A stretch of DNA of 11,371 bases. Origin: CAVOBC01 sp963693635 (GTDB lineage: Bacteria > Pseudomonadota > Gammaproteobacteria > Pseudomonadales > Azotimanducaceae). The position numbers and the translations under genes are program-made. The stretch is from assembly GCA_963693635.1 (NCBI GenBank), contig CAVOBC010000134.1, positions 1 to 11,371 on the forward strand. Direction: 5' to 3'. Below are positions 1-5,915 of the stretch, piece after piece. Every line of letters starts with the position of its first letter. Within the stretch, counting starts at the first letter, position 1. The notes under the pieces were generated by a model. That model did no database searches, had not been told where the DNA came from, and saw nothing but the letters and a program-made list of their open reading frames with translations.

Positions 1-1
1 T

Positions 2-85
2 TTGGAACCGATAGGAAACGTACCACCGGCCGAGAAGGAAGCGGCGTATTATCGGCAACTAACGAGCCAGGCTCAGGCAGCTTGA
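2..85 (+). CDS. IS3-family transposase OrfB, C-terminal fragment (cut by the window edge)
   Basis: The frame starting at base 2 is open for 27 codons and stops at TGA (83-85). The peptide begins LEPIGNVPPAEKEAAYYRQL and ends QAQAA. Tails of the form 'L.EPIGN.PPAE.EA.YY...AMAA' close many IS3-family transposases, just after the DDE catalytic core, so only the extreme C-terminus is in the window. The start codon and catalytic residues lie to the left. Whether the full transposase is intact cannot be judged. The stop sits about 12 bases before the terminal inverted repeat, the normal spacing at an IS3-type right end. Confidence 0.8.
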   Translation: MEPIGNVPPAEKEAAYYRQLTSQAQAA

Positions 86-96
86 CTCAAACAAAC

Positions 97-124
97 GAGT
101 CTCCGGAGAAACCGGTGCGGTTCA
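97..124 (-). repeat. Terminal inverted repeat of the IS3-family element
   Basis: Read on the minus strand, this 28-base stretch starts TGAACCGCACCGG and ends TCCGGAGACTC. IS3-type ends of the form TGAACCGC-CCGG...GGAGACTC are, from memory, common in proteobacterial genomes. The partner repeat is outside the window. The first three bases, TGA, are in frame with the truncated dehydrogenase and act as its stop codon. Confidence 0.72.
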
Positions 125-385
125 CTCTGCCTCTTCAGGGTCGGCGACGGACGCGGTATTCGCAATGGCCGCGCCACCGTTGCTGACTATCTCATCAACG
201 ACCGCTTGCGCGGTGTTGCCGGTGCCGGTGCCGTCAACCGCTCCGCCGAGATCATTGACGACGACCCGTTCTCCCCGCCTCACAAACTCAAGTGCGTGGG
301 CTCGGCCAAGACCGCGTCCCGCGCCCGTGATGAGCACGATCTTGTCGTCGAACTCCGCACTTTGATTCTTGTTGTTATCATTCAT
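122..385 (-). pseudogene. Short-chain dehydrogenase/reductase, truncated by IS insertion
   Basis: This is an 87-residue N-terminal remnant of an SDR oxidoreductase, a family usually of 250-300 residues. The Rossmann cofactor motif TGAGRGLG is complete (residues 20-27). It is followed by VVVNDLGG, the second-strand acidic region seen in SDRs related to the dehydrogenase domain of peroxisomal multifunctional enzyme (HSD17B4-like), which usually oxidise 3-hydroxyacyl-CoA. The catalytic Ser-Tyr-Lys part is absent. The three frames beyond the stop contain no SDR sequence, only the IS end. The start is the ATG at 385, with AGGG about 6 bases upstream; an upstream ATG at 436 would add 17 residues without homology. 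The fragment is very probably non-functional. Its substrate cannot be told. Confidence 0.85.
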
Positions 386-511
386 CGCCCTATCTCGAAC
401 CTCGTTCTCGTGGGAGTCAAGACGCCGCAGCGGCACGTCTTGTCGTGCGACTGTGCCGGTTGGGTGTTTCTCTGCGAAGACGAATCAGACTAACGGCGGC
501 CGTAGCACAAT

Positions 512-913
512 TCAACGTCCACGAATCTCAACGACGTTGCCATCCGGGTCATCGATGTACACGGACTGACCATAGCCGGTGGCCCCGTAACGCCGACTCG
601 ATGGCGGCACATCAATATCAAGCGCTAAAAAGTGCTGGCGTAAGCCTGGCTCGTCGAAAGGATCGATGAGAATGCAAAAGTGGTCCTGATTTCTGCCGCT
701 GGCATCCAATCTGGCTGTTCCGCCCATAGCGCTGCCGATGACAACCAGATCGATTAGTTGCGCGCCAGCCCGGAGTTGCGTCAGTCCCGCGTCGAGTTGC
801 CGTTCGATTGAGCAGCCAAGACCGTCGCAATAGAACGTGATTGATCGCGCGAGGTCAGCGACCCGCAGGACGACATGATCCAGCCCAACGATAGAAAAAG
901 GGGGTGATGTCAT
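512..913 (-). CDS. VOC-family (glyoxalase/bleomycin-resistance/dioxygenase fold) protein
   Basis: This is a 133-residue single-domain protein of the vicinal oxygen chelate superfamily. It has the two beta-alpha-beta-beta-beta halves: an N-terminal strand with LDHVVLRV (His13), helix 'LARSITFYCDGLGC', a middle strand with His78 (NQDHFCI), and a C-terminal 'YIDDPDGNVVEI' with Glu129. His13, His78 and Glu129 fit the usual metal-binding positions. The DPDGN.VE ending is common in VOC proteins resembling E. coli YaeR and in some extradiol dioxygenases and lyases. The substrate cannot be deduced. It starts at the ATG at 913, which has only a weak upstream GGA. It lies 126 bases upstream of the broken SDR on the same strand, so the two may once have been co-transcribed. 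Confidence 0.85.
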   Translation of the reverse strand: MTSPPFSIVGLDHVVLRVADLARSITFYCDGLGCSIERQLDAGLTQLRAGAQLIDLVVIGSAMGGTARLDASGRNQDHFCILIDPFDEPGLRQHFLALDIDVPPSSRRYGATGYGQSVYIDDPDGNVVEIRGR

Positions 914-1027
914 CGGGTCCGTGACTGCAGGTTACTCCGGGCTACCCGAGGCCTGGAAGGCGCAGGGCGATCGTCGACCGGTGCGTTGGTTCCGGGTGCA
1001 GGTGGTGGTGTGTTTCTTCGCCGGCTG

Positions 1028-1540
1028 TCATGCTTCTCGAATGAGTATCGTGTAGGGAAGGCCGAACCGGATGTCGTCGAAGCCGGCCAATTCCTGAAAC
1101 CCGAGCTGCTTGTAGAGCCGCATTGCGCGATGGTTAAAGTTCGCGACTGTCATTCGGAAACAGTTCGGCGCGATTGACGCTTTGGCGTAACTGAGGATCG
1201 ACTGGACGAATCGAGCACCGTGCCCCTGGCCGGTCAATTCCGGGCGCATGCCGAGGCCGATGTCGAGCGCGTCATCTGCGTAATCCCCGCCAGGAACCTG
1301 TCCGTCCAGCCCGAACGAGCAAAAACCAAGGAAGGTGTCGTCTGTGTCGAGTACGGCATGGAAATTTAGTGTGGGCTTGAGAAACTCAACGATGAACTGC
1401 TCGCGCGGGCCGTCCTCCGGTGGGTCGTAAAAATCGTATGGATGGGGATAGCGCCAGTCGAGAATGGCAAGCGCGTGGTCCCGTGTCAGACGAATCAGAC
1501 GCCAGGGTTCGTTGACGAAACGTGAGCGGGTCCTAGTCAT
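1028..1540 (-). CDS. GNAT-family N-acetyltransferase
   Basis: This is a 170-residue protein with the Gcn5-related acetyltransferase fold. Motif A is 'IGLGMRPELTGQGHGARFV' (around residues 94-112), whose Q-G-H-G-A loop binds the acetyl-CoA pyrophosphate. Motif B is 'VANFNHRAMRLYKQLGF' (132-148) with the usual N..A..LY...GF pattern, Tyr143 being the likely general acid. Family members acetylate a primary amine on a small molecule or protein; nothing in the sequence specifies which. The start chosen is the ATG at 1540, because homology begins soon after it. An ATG at 1600 would add 20 residues that look unrelated. No strong ribosome site is visible for either start. Confidence 0.87.
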   Translation of the reverse strand: MTRTRSRFVNEPWRLIRLTRDHALAILDWRYPHPYDFYDPPEDGPREQFIVEFLKPTLNFHAVLDTDDTFLGFCSFGLDGQVPGGDYADDALDIGLGMRPELTGQGHGARFVQSILSYAKASIAPNCFRMTVANFNHRAMRLYKQLGFQELAGFDDIRFGLPYTILIREA

Positions 1541-1689
1541 TTTGGTATCATGAGCGCATGACTTTAAAACTGCAATTGCGCGTTGGTGGTCCGCCGTCAC
1601 TGCGTGACTGTAGCATCGGCGAACGGTTTCGGGTGCCGTCGCTCGGCTGCTAAATCAGGGTCCGGTGTGATCGTTTTTGTCACTCGCGC

Positions 1690-1804
1690 GCGGTGCAGGG
1701 ATGCACCGCCATTTTCTGCGAGGCGCTTTTCTGCAGGCCTCTTTTCTGCAGGAAGTCGAGGTTTGCTTGCGAACCGACTTCCGGGAATTGTCAGGATGAC
1801 AATT
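1690..1804 (+). repeat. Dispersed palindrome-bounded repeat, copy A (three 15-bp units)
   Basis: The element begins with a perfect inverted repeat GCGGTGCA-GGGA-TGCACCGC (1690-1709). Three 15-base units built on CTTTTCTGCAGG follow (1710-1754). Then comes a conserved tail of about 30 bases containing TTGCTTGCGAACCGACTTCC. It ends on a second inverted repeat, AATTGTCA-GGA-TGACAATT (1786-1804). A second copy with the same four parts in the same order is at 6442-6647. The element lies in non-coding DNA between the divergently read GNAT and redoxin genes. Open frames run across it, but there is no credible start or conserved stop, so I treat it as a non-coding repeat. Confidence 0.85.
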
Positions 1805-2132
1805 TGGGGCAGGAACTAGCTGGCACCTGCAGGAACGAGCGGTGAACCGCGCGCACAACGGATGATGTGTGCGCCACGATTGCGTGCGTTGACCAGGTTT
1901 GGCAGGCTGGGATCCTCTTAGGCGGTCAGGGAAGTCATGGTGCGCGATGCGATGCAGATCTTTCGGCCATCAGGACCGGATTGCTCACGAATTGCGCTCC
2001 TGCGCCTCTTGCTTTCATGTTGGAGGTCATGTTGGAGATCGCATTGGAAGTTGCGCTCGCGCCAGGCTCCCGCGCCCATCGGGCTTGCGTCGCGCACATG
2101 AAATCACGACCTTCGAAGCGAAGCCGAAATTC
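1805..2132. other. Intergenic stretch upstream of the redoxin gene; short 12-bp tandem repeat
   Basis: No gene is recognisable here. Open frames cross the stretch in two plus-strand frames, but their translations are compositionally odd and resemble nothing I know. It contains about three imperfect 12-base units of the form CATGTTGGAGGT (2016-2051). Together with 1541-1689 it makes an approximately 590-base spacer around repeat copy A. The promoter of the redoxin gene must lie here, but I see no convincing -35/-10 pair. Confidence 0.5.
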
Positions 2133-2716
2133 ATGCATCGGACCCGCGTGCCGCGTTTCAGCCGCTTGTTAATGCTGGTGGTCACGCTCTCCGGGGTTGC
2201 CCCGGCGCTGTCTGCATCCGATGGTTGGACGGGAGCGATCAACCTGCGTACAGCGGTCCCGTTGATCAGCGCCCGCGACCAACACGGCGATGCCAGAACA
2301 CTGTCCAACCTGATGGGCAAGAAGGGCATGTTGCTCGTGTTCAATGGTCGACCGACTGGTGCAGCTTCTGCAAGCGCCAGCTCATCCAACTCGCGGACTC
2401 AGCGCCCGTGTTTGTCGAGGTCGGCATCCAAATAGTATCGATGAGCTATGACCCGGTCGAGACGAATCGTCGCTTTGCGCAGCAGAGGCAGATTCCCTTC
2501 CCGATCCTCTCGGACGAAAACGCGGCACATGTGAAGCGCTTCGGCATCCTGAACGAGGACTACGAACCCGGCCACCGGTTCTACAGTATTCCCCATCCGG
2601 GCATGTTGCTGGTCGACACACGGGGGCGAGTCGTTGCGAAGTTTGCCGAGCCTGGGTTTCGCAAGCGCCCGTCTCTGGATGTGGTCCTTGCCTCTGCAAA
2701 AGCGCTTGGCCGATAG
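2133..2716 (+). pseudogene. Exported peroxiredoxin-like (AhpC/TSA, thioredoxin-fold) protein, frameshifted
   Basis: The gene is read in two frames. The first (2133-2345) gives 71 residues with a signal peptide (basic start, hydrophobic LLMLVVTLSGVAPALSA, likely cut near residue 28) and the first strand 'GKKGMLLVFN'. The second (2346-2716) continues 'STDWCSFCKRQL', then 'VSMSYDP', 'PFPILSDENAAHVKRFGI' and 'HPGMLLVDTRGRV'. Adding one base after the AAT codon (2343-2345) joins them into about 194 residues, in which a CxxC redox pair would be Cys77 and Cys80. AhpC/TSA-type proteins reduce peroxides or exchange disulfides; this one would act in the periplasm. The shift is either a real one-base deletion or a sequencing error. 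The start was chosen for the signal peptide; upstream in-frame ATGs add junk. The gene converges on the radical SAM gene with 25 bases between stops. Confidence 0.85.
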
Positions 2717-2741
2717 GTGGGCACTTGGGACAAGGCCGCAT

Positions 2742-3857
2742 TCAGTCGAACAGGCTCAATTGTGGATGCGGGGCACGAAAGCGCGATATGTCCAATTCAA
2801 AGCGCCGGTCCGGTGGATAGCCAAGTCGTTTGCAGGCGATCTTGAAGCGGCTGTTGAGAAGATCCGCAAAGACGCCTGTGCCGCGCATACGCTCGCCGAA
2901 TCGTGGTTGATAGTCGAGACCGTCTCGACTCTGGCGGATGATGCCCATCACGTGTTTGCTGCGAAGTGGAAAATGCGTCTCCAGCCATTCCACGAATAGC
3001 TGGCGCACCTCGAGCGGTAATCGCAGGAAAATGTAACCGATCGCGCTCGCACCAGCGCTGTTCGCCGCATCGAGAATTGCTTCCAGTTCATGATCATTGA
3101 TCATCGGAATCATGGGCGCCGCCATGACGGTGACCGGAATGCCGGCGCCTGCCATGCGCTCGACCGACCGCAAACGAGCGCCGCCCGACCCGGTTCTGGG
3201 CTCCATGACTCGCTTCAGGTTGTCATCGAGGGTCGTAATACTCACGGCAACCGAACACAGATTGTCCGCGGCCATGTCTGCAAGAATATCGATATCCCGG
3301 AGGATCAATGCGCTCTTGGTAATGATCGAAAATGGGTGCTGATGTTCCTGGAGTACCTCGAGTATCTGTCTCGTTGTGCGCAGTTCGCGCTCGAGCGGCT
3401 GGTAAGGGTCGGTGTTGGCCCCAACGGTCACGACCTGGCATCGATACGACGACTTCGCGAAGGTTTTGCGCAACAACTCCGCCGCGTTGGGCTTGATTAG
3501 TATCCGGGTTTCGAAGTCAAGTCCGGGCGACAGGTCCCAGTACGCGTGCGACGGGCGTGCATAGCAGTAGATGCAGCCGTGCTCGCAGCCCTTGTACGGG
3601 TTGATCGACTGGTTGAAGGGAATGTCGGGCGAATTGTTGGTGCTGATGATCGTCCGACTGTCGTCAACCAACGTTTGACTGGCAACGGCTGACACCGGTT
3701 CGTCCTGCCACCAGCCATCGTCGACCGCTTGGTGCTGGAAGCGGTCGAACCGGCTTTCACGATTGCTGACGGCACCGCGACCTTTCCTGGGTGCATCAGC
3801 CCGCAGACTGCGCATTTGGCCGTCTTGGGTGTCTTGGAAAAAAGTCAGATCCTGCAT
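2742..3857 (-). CDS. PA0069-family radical SAM protein (spore photoproduct lyase-like)
   Basis: This 371-residue protein matches the PA0069-type radical SAM family. The N-terminal 'RKGRGAVSNRESRF' (24-37) is typical of that family. The cluster motif CEHGCIYCYARPSH (CxxxCxxC; Cys91, Cys95, Cys98) binds the [4Fe-4S] cluster that cleaves S-adenosylmethionine. Further family signatures are 'VVTVGANTDPYQPLER', 'SIITKSALILRDIDIL' and 'VTVMAAPMIPMINDHELEAIL', with a C-terminal 'LSLFD'. The family is related in sequence to spore photoproduct lyase, but the bacterial members have no established reaction that I know of. The ATG at 3857 is supported by GGAAGG about 10 bases upstream. A LexA-type operator overlaps the predicted promoter about 100 bases upstream, pointing to DNA-damage induction and a possible nucleic-acid repair role. 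Confidence 0.93.
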   Translation of the reverse strand: MQDLTFFQDTQDGQMRSLRADAPRKGRGAVSNRESRFDRFQHQAVDDGWWQDEPVSAVASQTLVDDSRTIISTNNSPDIPFNQSINPYKGCEHGCIYCYARPSHAYWDLSPGLDFETRILIKPNAAELLRKTFAKSSYRCQVVTVGANTDPYQPLERELRTTRQILEVLQEHQHPFSIITKSALILRDIDILADMAADNLCSVAVSITTLDDNLKRVMEPRTGSGGARLRSVERMAGAGIPVTVMAAPMIPMINDHELEAILDAANSAGASAIGYIFLRLPLEVRQLFVEWLETHFPLRSKHVMGIIRQSRDGLDYQPRFGERMRGTGVFADLLNSRFKIACKRLGYPPDRRFELDISRFRAPHPQLSLFD

Positions 3858-3942
3858 AAGCGGCCCTTCCGTTCAGGTGTAACTTTGGAGATCGTCGGCT
3901 TGGACGCATCTGCGTATCTGCATGGACACGCCTGTTTGAAAT

Positions 3943-3971
3943 AGTGTACATACACCCAGTTACTGTATAAA
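3943..3971 (-). promoter_or_regulatory. Predicted sigma70-type promoter of the radical SAM gene
   Basis: On the minus strand, TTTATA (3971-3966) and TACACT (3948-3943) are separated by 17 bases and each match 4 of 6 consensus positions. The -35 hexamer lies inside the LexA-type palindrome, so a bound repressor would block polymerase. Transcription would begin near 3936, leaving a leader of roughly 80 bases to the ATG at 3857. A small inverted repeat GTGTA-CA-TACAC (3944-3955) overlaps the -10 region. The hexamers are moderate matches, and the placement leans on the operator. Confidence 0.5.
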
Positions 3972-3980
3972 TATACAGTC
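3961..3980. promoter_or_regulatory. LexA (SOS) box
   Basis: TACTGTATAAATATACAGTC matches the E. coli-type consensus TACTGTATATATATACAGTA at all but two positions. The CTG...CAG ends are intact with 10 bases between them, and the 8-base arms ACTGTATA/TATACAGT are perfect. It stands between the flavodoxin stop (3998) and the radical SAM start (3857), both on the minus strand, so the radical SAM gene is its natural target. To my recollection, PA0069 of Pseudomonas aeruginosa was reported among the LexA-controlled genes, which would agree. The ATG just to the right (3981) opens only a 46-codon shadow frame. Confidence 0.85.
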
Positions 3981-3997
3981 ATGAGTGCAAGCGCGAT

Positions 3998-4456
3998 TCA
4001 GAAGATCCCGGCCTCGATGCCGGCTGCCATGGAGAGTCCCATTTCTTCGCAGAGCGCAAGGTCCGCCGGCTGCGGCTCACCGCGCACGATGAGTGGCTCC
4101 TGCACCTCTTTGAGCGGATAGCCGCGAGCGATCCGGCGGATGCTCGAGACCGCGCCGCGACCATCGTTGCCAGCGCTTACAAAGAGGGCAAAGGGCAGGC
4201 CTTCGACCTTGCCCTGGGCGGGATAGTAGGTGCGATCAAGGAAGTTCTTCATCGCGCCGGACATGTAGCCGAAGTTCTCGGGTGTACCAAGGATTACCCC
4301 ATCGGCCCAGAGAAGATCGTCGAGTCCTGCTTCAAGCGAGGTGATCACGCGCACTTCGATGTCCACATCCGGGTGCGCAGCGCCCCGGACGACCGCTTCC
4401 ATCAGCGATCGGGTGTGGCCCGTCTGCGAATGAAAGACAATGAGCAGATGCTTCAT
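3998..4456 (-). CDS. Flavodoxin-family protein / NAD(P)H-dependent FMN reductase-like
   Basis: This is a 152-residue flavodoxin-like protein. The FMN phosphate loop is HSQTGHTRS (residues 9-17). The second flavin loop is 'GTPENFGYMSGAMKNFLDR' (57-75), of the kind seen in WrbA-like and other NAD(P)H:acceptor oxidoreductases. The third is 'VSAGNDGRGAV' (93-103). Such proteins carry electrons or reduce quinones and small molecules through FMN; the partner is unknown. There is no signal peptide, so it should be cytoplasmic. It begins 87 bases downstream of the Rieske gene on the same strand and may share its transcript. The start is the ATG at 4456, with an AGGTCA somewhat far upstream. Confidence 0.88.
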   Translation of the reverse strand: MKHLLIVFHSQTGHTRSLMEAVVRGAAHPDVDIEVRVITSLEAGLDDLLWADGVILGTPENFGYMSGAMKNFLDRTYYPAQGKVEGLPFALFVSAGNDGRGAVSSIRRIARGYPLKEVQEPLIVRGEPQPADLALCEEMGLSMAAGIEAGIF

Positions 4457-4543
4457 TCGTCGCTTTGACCTGACCTATCAGCCCCGGCAGCGCGCTTGCA
4501 AAAGCCCTTGAAGACGAAGTCGCACAAGCCCGCGGAGGGTCGA

Positions 4544-5089
4544 TCAGAGATGGGCATCCAACTCTCCCAGTTCAAGGGTCATGCCGGAAACAAACCGGTA
4601 ATCTGGAATGTCCAGATTACGTTTGGCGCTCTGGTCGCGAAGCACGCGGCCCGCGTAGTCATATTCGCTCTGATGGCATGCGCACTGAAAGCCGATCCCG
4701 GCCTTGCCCTCGTTGAATGTGGGCGTGACGTCACAGCCGAGGTGCGTGCAGTTGGAGAAGGCAACGAAATACTCCGGTCGTAACGAACGATAATCGTTGC
4801 GCAGCGTGTCGGGTTGCACCGAGTCGACTGAGTCGGGATCGTGCAGGTGTGTGCCGTCGCCTGCCGCCAGTTCTTCTACAATCTTTCGGCTTCGCCGCAC
4901 GACAACAACCTTGCGGCCGCGCCAGATTGCTGACCTGGTTGCCCCATCGGCAAGGTCCGCCAGGTTGATTTCAAGTGTTGTGCGGTTGGCGTCGGGCCAC
5001 AGGAAACGTACAAAGGGATACGTAACAAATACCGCAGCAAGCACGCCCATACCCTGGACGATCCGGAGAATGAACGCCCTGCGGTGCAT
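4544..5089 (-). CDS. petA: Ubiquinol-cytochrome c reductase Rieske iron-sulfur subunit-like protein, stand-alone
   Basis: This 181-residue protein has the layout of the bc1-complex Rieske subunit. It starts with a twin-arginine segment (HRRAFI) leading into one membrane helix (about residues 8-30). A PetA-like 'IWRGRKVVVVRR' (55-66), 'LHDPDS', 'RNDYRSLRPEYFV' and the [2Fe-2S] site follow. The site is CTHLGC (114-119) and CACHQS (136-141): Cys114, His116, Cys136 and His139 as ligands, Cys119 and Cys138 as the disulfide pair. The end 'LDIPDYRFVSG' is also typical. It is unusual in having CHQSEYD where CHGSKFD is usual, and in lacking cytochrome b and c1 genes beside it. It could be a second copy feeding bc1, or part of another electron chain. 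The ATG at 5089 was chosen because upstream codons to 5227 have no homology. It lies 34 bases after gloA. Confidence 0.87.
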   Translation of the reverse strand: MHRRAFILRIVQGMGVLAAVFVTYPFVRFLWPDANRTTLEINLADLADGATRSAIWRGRKVVVVRRSRKIVEELAAGDGTHLHDPDSVDSVQPDTLRNDYRSLRPEYFVAFSNCTHLGCDVTPTFNEGKAGIGFQCACHQSEYDYAGRVLRDQSAKRNLDIPDYRFVSGMTLELGELDAHL

Positions 5090-5123
5090 TACCGCGCCAC
5101 TTTTTTGTCCATCCGGTTCCGGC

Positions 5124-5546
5124 TCACCACTCGCCGACGTTCTGCATCGATGACCACGGCTCTGCCGGGTCCAAGGCACCGCCTTTTTGCAGCAGTTCGA
5201 TCGATATGTTGTCTGGTGAGCGAACAAACGCCATATGGCCGTCGCGCGGCGGCCGATTGATCGTTACGCCGCCGTCTACCAAGCGCTGACAGGTTTCGTA
5301 GATGTCCTCGACCTGATAGGCAAGGTGCCCGAAGTTGCGGCTGCCCTCGCCCACATCATCGCCATCCCAGTTGTATGTGAGCTCGACCTGAGCCGCCTCG
5401 TTTTCATCGGCGCCCAGAAAAACGAGCGTGAAGCGACCGCCCTCGTTCTTGACCTCATGCAGCTTTTTGAGACCCAGTGTGTCGCAGTAGAAGGCAAGTG
5501 ATGCCTCAAGGTCGAGGACTCGGACCATCGTGTGGAGGTATTTCAT
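5124..5546 (-). CDS. gloA: Lactoylglutathione lyase (glyoxalase I)
   Basis: This 140-residue protein converts the hemithioacetal of methylglyoxal and glutathione to S-lactoylglutathione in the cytoplasm. The metal ligands of the E. coli enzyme are all present: His5 (LHTMVRV), Glu55 (QVELTYNW), His74 (FGHLAYQV) and Glu117 (ISIELLQ). The motif 'MVRVLDLEASLAFYCDTLGL' and the 'GDDVGEG' loop are typical of the short, nickel-type bacterial form. The start is the ATG at 5546, with AAGGGA about 9 bases upstream. The open frame continues to 5720, but that extension is proline/lysine-rich repeat sequence from the leader. It ends 34 bases before the Rieske start, suggesting co-transcription from the promoter predicted near 5720. 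Confidence 0.95.
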   Translation of the reverse strand: MKYLHTMVRVLDLEASLAFYCDTLGLKKLHEVKNEGGRFTLVFLGADENEAAQVELTYNWDGDDVGEGSRNFGHLAYQVEDIYETCQRLVDGGVTINRPPRDGHMAFVRSPDNISIELLQKGGALDPAEPWSSMQNVGEW

Positions 5547-5570
5547 AGGGTGTTCCCTTGCTTTTGGGGG

Positions 5571-5614
5571 TGGCTTTTTTGGAGTGGCTTTCTGCGGAGT
5601 GATTTCTGCGTAAC
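5571..5614 (+). repeat. Degenerate 15-bp tandem units in the gloA leader
   Basis: Three consecutive units align in the plus direction: TGGCTTTTTTGGAG, TGGCTTTCTGCGGAG and TGATTTCTGCGTAAC, of 14, 15 and 15 bases. They share the CTTTCTGCG core and the period of the units in the two dispersed repeats at 1690-1804 and 6442-6647, but no bounding palindromes are present here. If transcription starts near 5698, these units lie in the untranslated leader of gloA. The kinship with the larger element is tentative. Confidence 0.45.
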
Positions 5615-5704
5615 GGGTTCTGGGGTGTTGCGGCTGGTTGATCGCTCGGCCGGCAAAGGTATCACGGGCCCCAGATTCAGGTTCAAGCAGCGGAGTGAGA
5701 GAGG

Positions 5705-5734
5705 AGAATAGATGCGACACCTGATATCGGTCAA
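5705..5734 (-). promoter_or_regulatory. Predicted sigma70-type promoter for gloA and following genes
   Basis: On the minus strand, TTGACC (5734-5729, five of six consensus positions) and TATTCT (5710-5705, four of six) are 18 bases apart. Transcription would start near 5698, giving a leader of about 150 bases before the gloA ATG at 5546. A short imperfect dyad, TCCTG-T-CAGGA (5735-5745), lies just upstream of the -35 and could be a regulator site. The call rests on hexamer matches only. Confidence 0.4.
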
Positions 5735-5887
5735 TTCCTGTCAGGATGCGTCCACCGGATCAGGCGGACATTGGGGCCGTGCTATCAAGCTGTCGAATGG
5801 CTGCTGAACGCTAACAAACCTCGTTCCTAGTTGCTTGAAAAAGTACTTTCCTGCACTTTTCAGTCTCGCAGGCCTCAACCCGCGCGA

Positions 5888-5915
5888 CAAATTAACGACT
5901 TAAGTCGTTAATTTG
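5888..5915. repeat. Perfect 28-bp palindrome directly after the ridA stop codon
   Basis: Each half is CAAATTAACGACTT followed by its exact reverse complement, with no spacer. The palindrome touches the TAG stop of the RidA gene (5916-5918). Transcribed from the minus strand it could fold into a hairpin behind the gene, but no run of U follows, so it is not a standard intrinsic terminator. A perfect spacerless palindrome can also be the binding site of a dimeric DNA-binding protein. I have no basis to name one. It is AT-rich relative to its surroundings. Confidence 0.8.

Larger units (their letters stand above)
1..124 (+). mobile_element. Right end of an IS3-family insertion sequence (partial)
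   Basis: This is the right end of an IS element that continues beyond the left edge of the window. It holds the C-terminal codons of a transposase reading rightwards, a short non-coding tail, and a terminal inverted repeat ending in TGAACC (read on the minus strand) at 124. The family call rests on the transposase tail, whose LEPIGN..PAEKEAAYY pattern is typical of IS3-family OrfB ends, and on the terminal repeat type. The outer boundary is placed at 124/125 because the dehydrogenase reading frame on the minus strand loses homology exactly there. The trinucleotide next to it (CTC on plus, GAG on minus) could be one copy of a short target duplication, but the other flank is not visible. Confidence 0.8.

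Noticed and set aside
1..121. Continuation of the SDR gene in another frame beyond its stop
   Set aside because: All three minus-strand frames were read and contain no SDR sequence. The DNA is the end of an IS3-family element.
1867..2132. Plus-strand frames before the redoxin gene (1867-2172 and the part of 1899-2435 before 2133)
   Set aside because: The translations resemble nothing known and include a 12-bp repeat. The signal peptide beginning at 2133 marks the real start.
3981..4121. Short plus-strand frame starting right after the LexA box
   Set aside because: It is only 46 codons, antisense to the flavodoxin gene, and has no ribosome site or recognisable sequence. The box is better explained by the radical SAM gene.
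5090..5227. N-terminal extension of the Rieske protein to 5227
   Set aside because: The extra 46 residues overlap the gloA 3' end, lack homology and would sit in front of the twin-arginine/membrane segment.
5731..5746. A third copy of the dispersed element's right palindrome (CTGTCAGGATG)
   Set aside because: Only GTCAGGATG is shared, the dyad arms differ, and none of the adjoining tail sequence is present.
5834..5862. Hairpin TGAAAAAGT...ACTTTTCA as terminator of the RidA gene
   Set aside because: The stem is short, AT-rich and interrupted by a bulge, with a 10-base loop; too weak to call.
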